A stretch of DNA of 64,000 nt from an uncultured Sutterella sp. GTDB taxonomy: Bacteria > Pseudomonadota > Gammaproteobacteria > Burkholderiales > Burkholderiaceae_F. The translations under genes were made by a program, and so were the position numbers. The stretch spans positions 1 to 64,000 of the forward strand of contig UQYG01000002.1 of NCBI GenBank assembly GCA_900545275.1, written 5' to 3'. The notes beneath the pieces were generated by a model, which made no database searches, was not told where the DNA came from, and saw only the letters and a program-made list of their open reading frames with translations. This document shows positions 59,976 to 64,000 of this stretch, one piece after another; position 1 is the first letter of the stretch; each line of letters begins with the position of its first letter.

Positions 59976-60845
59976 TTAGAAGATCACCGGATCGAAGGCG
60001 CCCGCAAAGAGCACGGAAGCGCGCAGAGCGAGAGCGCCGAGGATGGCGCAGAGGCCCGCGATCGCCCCCATCTGCTTCGAGCCGCGGCAGAACCACGAAA
60101 CGAGGATCGGAACGATGATGCCGATGCCCACCGCACCGCTCCAGAAGAGCGCGGCGTTGTCGCCCGAAACGAGGGACGAGGCGCCGGCCACGGAAGCGGG
60201 CGTGCCCGAGAAGGCGACGGAAACGAAGGCAAAGAGCACGAAGGCTTCACCCCAGTGCGCCGTATGGGCGACATGACCGAGCCAAGTGATGTCCCGGGTG
60301 TCGGACTTGGGACAGAGACGCTCGACTTCCATCAAACCCACGGCGCTCGAGAGGCCCGAGAACACCCAGAGAACCGGAAGGACGGCGGTCGTCCAGAGCG
60401 GCACGCCCACGGCCTGCGTAAGCAGGAAGCCCGAGTACGCGGTCGAGGCAAAGCCGAGGACGGCGTCGATGAAGAGCATTCCCTTCGAATCCGCGGCGCG
60501 GCTCCCCTTCCACCAGAACCAGGCCTGCACAACCGTCACGACGCAGGTGACGGCGAGAATGCAGATGCCGATGAACATCCAGCTGCCGAAGTTGAACTTC
60601 CACTCGAGAAGCGCATTGATCGCGGCGAACGGCAGGTTCAGAAGGCGCGCCAGGTGAGAAACCACGAGAAGCGTCCCCACCACGATCGCGGCGGTCGCGG
60701 CGAAGAAGAGATGACGGCTCTTCGCAAAGGCGTTGAGAACGAGCGTCATGCCGCCCAGACCCACGAACCAGAGGAAGAAGGCGATCGTCCACCCCCAGTG
60801 GGCGGTCGCGACCTGACGGGTCAGTTCGATGTTTTCGTAGATCAT
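59976..60845 (-). CDS. NrfD/PsrC/DmsC-type membrane anchor subunit
   Basis: A 289-residue integral membrane protein with about eight helices, which would be the quinol-oxidising anchor of the molybdoenzyme complex. Landmarks are AHWGWTIAFFLWFVGLGGMT, LVVSHLARLLNLPFAAINAL and WKFNFGSWMFIGICILAVTC. The start overlaps the stop of the FeS-subunit gene by 4 bp. It passes electrons from menaquinol to the FeS subunit. Confidence 0.9.
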   Translation of the reverse strand: MIYENIELTRQVATAHWGWTIAFFLWFVGLGGMTLVLNAFAKSRHLFFAATAAIVVGTLLVVSHLARLLNLPFAAINALLEWKFNFGSWMFIGICILAVTCVVTVVQAWFWWKGSRAADSKGMLFIDAVLGFASTAYSGFLLTQAVGVPLWTTAVLPVLWVFSGLSSAVGLMEVERLCPKSDTRDITWLGHVAHTAHWGEAFVLFAFVSVAFSGTPASVAGASSLVSGDNAALFWSGAVGIGIIVPILVSWFCRGSKQMGAIAGLCAILGALALRASVLFAGAFDPVIF

Positions 60846-61426
60846 TTCTGCACCACCACGAAGAAATTGGGTTTCGTTCCCTTATGGGGAAGGAGGGTTT
60901 CGGTCTTCGACGTGCGAAGACGCTCGGAAATGGCCGACTGCGGATCCTTGACGTCCCCGAACATGCGTGCCTGAACCGGACAGACCGAAACGCAGGCGGG
61001 ATCACGCCCCTGGGCGATGAGCCTTTCGCACCCTTCGCCCATGCACTTCATCGGCAGGCCCGAATCCGGATGCGACCAGCGAACGTCGTAGGGGCACGAC
61101 GCAATGCAGTAGTTGCACCCCACGCAGCGGCTCGCGTCGGTCTTGACCTGGCCCGTTTCCGGATCGCGGTAGTTCGCTCCGAAGGGGCAGGTGTCGATGC
61201 AGGGCGCGTTTTCGCACTGCTGGCACTGCACGAGGATCTGCACGGGGCGCTTCGCGCGCTCGAGCGTCACCTTGCGGATGTTGGCGGCAAGCCAGCTCCA
61301 GCCTTCGTTTTCACGCTCGACCATTTCCGGATAGTTCGTCTGCGCGCAGGCGACGATGCAGGCCGAGCATCCGATGCACTGCGTCGCGTCGAAGAGGTGC
61401 GCAAGCTGTTTTTTCGATTGAGACAT
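60842..61426 (-). CDS. Four-cluster ferredoxin-type electron-transfer subunit
   Basis: A 194-residue protein of the DmsB/PhsB/NrfC family. Four cysteine sets are visible: CIGCSACIVAC near residue 17, CQQCENAPCIDTCPFGA near 68, CVGCNYCIASCPYD near 101, and CMGEGCERL with CVSVCP near 128-150. It wires the Mo-subunit to the membrane anchor. It has no signal of its own and is likely exported with the catalytic subunit by Tat. AAGGAG overlaps the upstream stop. Confidence 0.93.
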   Translation of the reverse strand: MSQSKKQLAHLFDATQCIGCSACIVACAQTNYPEMVERENEGWSWLAANIRKVTLERAKRPVQILVQCQQCENAPCIDTCPFGANYRDPETGQVKTDASRCVGCNYCIASCPYDVRWSHPDSGLPMKCMGEGCERLIAQGRDPACVSVCPVQARMFGDVKDPQSAISERLRTSKTETLLPHKGTKPNFFVVVQK

Positions 61427-61435
61427 GTTCTCTCC

Positions 61436-64000
61436 TTACTTCACGGGCTTCACGCGCACGGACGAATTGTTGGCGAGGTTGCCGCAGACGGGCTGGCGCC
61501 AGCCGGTGGCGAACCAGTGGGAGTTGACGCCTTCGCGGACCCACTCGTAGTTCTTCGGAAGGTTCTTCGTGCGAACGCCGCCCTGGAAGCCGTAGGCAAA
61601 GAGCGAACCCGCCATGACGCGGTTCGTGACCTTCAACTTGGCGCGGCCCTTGACGCCGTTGTCGAGACCTTCGAGTTCGATTTCGTCGCCCATTTCGAGA
61701 CCGAGACGTTCGGCGTCGACGGGATTCATCCAGACGGAGCGGTCGCCCAGGAATTTCGAGGGCTGCGTAAAGAGCGTAACTCCGGAGGAAGCGCTCGAAT
61801 CCTTGCCGGAAACCAGGTAGAACTCGTCGGAGCGGGCCTTCGGAATCCGGAAGGCTTCGACGGGCTGATAGGTCGGAACGGCGGGAAGGCCTCCGTCCGG
61901 ATACTTCTCGGCAATGAGGAAGCTCATGATTTCGATCTTGCCCGTCGCCGTGCCGAAAGGCTTCTTGAAGGGATACTGTCCGTACTTCTTCTCGGCGGTC
62001 TGCGACCAGCCCCGTTCGGCCACTTCGCGGGCGATGCGGTCGCCGTCGCCGGGCTTCGCGGCGTTCTTTGCGTCGATGAACTTCTTCCAGGCGGCTTCCA
62101 TCATGCCCTTCTGCCAGGCGAGGAATTCGTCGTACGACATTTCATGGTCGTAGCCGAGACGTTCGGCGGCGCGGTCCGGGAAGGCGCGTCGAAGGATTTC
62201 GCAGAACTGCCAGATTTCGTGGCGGGACTCGTTTCCCTTCGGCGGCTGCAGGCCTGCGCAGTTGCGCTGAACGTTGCCGTTGAGAGCCCACTTGACGCCC
62301 GCGTATTCGTCCCATTCGAGGAAGAACGTGGACGGGAGCACGTAGTCGGCGTAGTCGATCACTTCGTGCGGGAAGATGTCCTGCACGACGACGAGGTCGA
62401 GCGCCTTGAGAGCTTCGGCGAGGCGCTCGGAGTTCGCCTCGCGGTGGAACATCGTCGACCCCGTGATGAAAAAGGCGCGCACGGGATAGGGCTTCCCGGT
62501 ATGCACGGCGTCGAAGATCGCCGAGAACGTGCCCGAGCCTTCCGGATAGAAGACGCGGTCGAGACGCTTCGTGTCGGGGAGCGTCCACTTCTGGCCCTGC
62601 GGGCCCTTGCCCATCGAGACGCCCGGCCCCTTGAAGCCGCCCCCGGCCGTGACGACGAAGCCGCCCTTCTTGTCGAAGTTGCCGGCAAAGGCGTTCAAAA
62701 GCGTAATGAGCGCGTAGGCTTCGCAGTCGTTGCCGCAGCGCGACGAATACCAACCGTCGTCGCAGACGCCGCCGAGCGTGAAGAAGTCGCGCGCGACGCG
62801 CACGATGTCGTCGGCCTTGATCCCGGTGATCTTGGCGGCTTCTTCGGGCGTGTAGCGGTTCACTTCCGCCATGAAGAGGTTCCAGGCGGTCGTAAGACGC
62901 ACGACGGCGCCCGAGAGCGTCGTCACGTCGCCCGTCCAGTCGAGAACGAGTTCGGACGAAGGATCTTCCGCAAAGCCCGCGGCCTTGCCGTCCTTCATTT
63001 CGACGCCGCGCCAGACGATTGCGGAGGTCTTCCCGTCAAAGGCCGCGTAGCGGTTCTTTGCGCCGCCCTCGACCATGTCGGCTTCGGTCAAGGGCTTGCC
63101 GTCGGCCTTGATGAGATAGGGAGCGTTCGTGTGACGCGCAAGGAAGTCGAGGTCGACGAGGTTTTCGCGCACGGCGACGTTCAAGAGCCCCTGCACGAAG
63201 GCCGAATCGGTGCCCGGACGGATCGGGAGCCATTCGGCGTCGCCGAAGGCCGTTTCCGGCATGCGCGGATCGACGAAGACGACGCGGCAGCCCTTCTTGC
63301 GGGCTTCGGCGAAGGTCGCCTGCACGCCCATGGCGCAGTTGAGGGTGCGGCCGATCAGGAGAAGATAGCGGCAGTTGGCGTAGTCGGGTTCGACCTTGCC
63401 CGCGCCGTCGAAGCCCTTGCCGAGCACGAGGCGGCGGCCCATGACGGAGGCGCTGTTGCAGGTCGAGGAATGCGAAATGATGTTCGGAGTGCCGAGCGCA
63501 AAGCCGAACCAGTTCTGCAGGGCGCTGAAGTTGTGCGAGGTCATCGCGACGGCGTGTTCGCCGTGCTTCTCGACGATTTCCTTCACGCGCTTGGCGATGT
63601 CGTCGAGCGCCTCGTCCCAGGAAACTTCCACGAACTTTCCTTCGCCGCGCCCGCCCGTGCGCTTCATGGGCTTCTTCAGGCGGATCGGGGAGTTCCAGAC
63701 GTACATCGCGCTCGAGCCGCGCGCGCAGTAGCCGCGCTGGGGATGCGAGGGATTCGGGTAGATGCGGACGGTGTCAAAAGACGGTTCCGTGCCGTTCTTG
63801 TGCATGGCGAGCATCCCGCAGTAGCCGCCGCACATGTTGCAGGCGACGGGATGGGGCGTCCAGCCTTCGTCCTTCAGACGGGCGATTTCGGCTTCGACGC
63901 CGGTCCACGGGGCCATCGTCGCGGCGGCGCCCGCCGCGGCCGCCGCACCGAGGAAAGTGCGTCGACTCAGACACGGCGATCCGGTCTTCTCATGTTCGTA
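61436..64000 (-). CDS. Tat-exported molybdopterin oxidoreductase, catalytic subunit (5' end outside window)
   Basis: A large CISM catalytic subunit of the PhsA/PsrA/TtrA-like superfamily. The frame runs past the right edge; the visible N-terminus has the Tat motif LSRRTFLGAAAAAGAAAT (in the last 60 bp), so the ATG at 63916 is internal. CNMCGGYCGM and the following YCARGSS form the FS0 [4Fe-4S] site. HSSTCNSASVMG offers a cysteine at the usual Mo-ligand position, favouring S- or polysulfide/thiosulfate-type reductases over DMSO reductase. It is followed by the FeS and NrfD subunits in the same operon. The substrate cannot be fixed. Confidence 0.9.
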   Translation of the reverse strand, partial: YEHEKTGSPCLSRRTFLGAAAAAGAAATMAPWTGVEAEIARLKDEGWTPHPVACNMCGGYCGMLAMHKNGTEPSFDTVRIYPNPSHPQRGYCARGSSAMYVWNSPIRLKKPMKRTGGRGEGKFVEVSWDEALDDIAKRVKEIVEKHGEHAVAMTSHNFSALQNWFGFALGTPNIISHSSTCNSASVMGRRLVLGKGFDGAGKVEPDYANCRYLLLIGRTLNCAMGVQATFAEARKKGCRVVFVDPRMPETAFGDAEWLPIRPGTDSAFVQGLLNVAVRENLVDLDFLARHTNAPYLIKADGKPLTEADMVEGGAKNRYAAFDGKTSAIVWRGVEMKDGKAAGFAEDPSSELVLDWTGDVTTLSGAVVRLTTAWNLFMAEVNRYTPEEAAKITGIKADDIVRVARDFFTLGGVCDDGWYSSRCGNDCEAYALITLLNAFAGNFDKKGGFVVTAGGGFKGPGVSMGKGPQGQKWTLPDTKRLDRVFYPEGSGTFSAIFDAVHTGKPYPVRAFFITGSTMFHREANSERLAEALKALDLVVVQDIFPHEVIDYADYVLPSTFFLEWDEYAGVKWALNGNVQRNCAGLQPPKGNESRHEIWQFCEILRRAFPDRAAERLGYDHEMSYDEFLAWQKGMMEAAWKKFIDAKNAAKPGDGDRIAREVAERGWSQTAEKKYGQYPFKKPFGTATGKIEIMSFLIAEKYPDGGLPAVPTYQPVEAFRIPKARSDEFYLVSGKDSSASSGVTLFTQPSKFLGDRSVWMNPVDAERLGLEMGDEIELEGLDNGVKGRAKLKVTNRVMAGSLFAYGFQGGVRTKNLPKNYEWVREGVNSHWFATGWRQPVCGNLANNSSVRVKPVK

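Overview
The window looks like chromosome of a Gram-negative, GC-rich (about 60%) betaproteobacterium with an anaerobic lifestyle. A gut Sutterella/Parasutterella-type organism (Burkholderiales, Sutterellaceae) is the best guess. This rests on a Burkholderiales-style porin, several exported FAD fumarate-reductase-like flavoproteins, a hybrid cluster protein, and a Tat-exported molybdopterin reductase with its FeS and NrfD subunits. No rRNA, tRNA, CRISPR array, transposase or phage gene was seen.

Layout, left half. 0.3-6 kb: a secreted protein, then a minus-strand block of two esterase-713-like hydrolases, two aldo-keto reductases and the remnant of a third hydrolase. 6-8 kb: a Tat-exported DUF362-type gene broken by an in-frame TAG, and an AraC regulator. 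8.4-14 kb: porin, SstT, YqhA-like protein and nitronate monooxygenase. 14.5-16.5 kb: an AT-rich leader with a HipB-like regulator and a HipA-like protein that has lost its kinase residues. 16.5-21 kb: an SDR, a 58-residue protein, thiC with a TPP riboswitch and an RBS-sequestering hairpin, and a MerR/metallo-beta-lactamase-fold divergent pair. 21-28.4 kb: a large autotransporter, a lipoprotein, a periplasmic fumarate-reductase-like flavoprotein and a LysR regulator.

Layout, right half. 28.8-33.5 kb: a DMT exporter, an unknown acidic protein, a chalcone-isomerase-like protein and a three-gene hypothetical operon. 33.7-38.2 kb: M16 peptidase, YciB and a parvulin foldase. 38.3-42.4 kb: a four-gene redox operon (quinone-reductase-like, YciI-like, Tat flavoprotein, ABM) divergent from a second AraC regulator. 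43-51.4 kb: a long plus-strand operon matching half of an aryl-polyene (APE) cluster: ketosynthase-like factor, acyltransferase, two ACPs, a membrane protein, a ligase-dehydratase fusion, a glycosyltransferase, a second acyltransferase and a LolA-like carrier, but no elongation ketosynthases. 51.5-55.3 kb: M20 amidase, an intergenic region with an orphan terminator, MmuM and a membrane protein. 55.4-64 kb: an FMN/FAD fumarate-reductase-like protein, an Rrf2 regulator with a perfect 20-bp operator, hcp, and a molybdopterin reductase operon that runs off the right edge.

Together the genes suggest periplasmic anaerobic electron disposal (three flavoproteins and the Mo-enzyme), nitrosative or redox defence (Rrf2-hcp), carbonyl/quinone detoxification under AraC regulators, and a specialised envelope lipid. 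The most unusual items are the reduced APE-like operon, the pseudokinase HipA, the amber-interrupted DUF362 gene, the shared ATATCG-N4-CGATAT sites, and the orphan minus-strand terminator upstream of mmuM.
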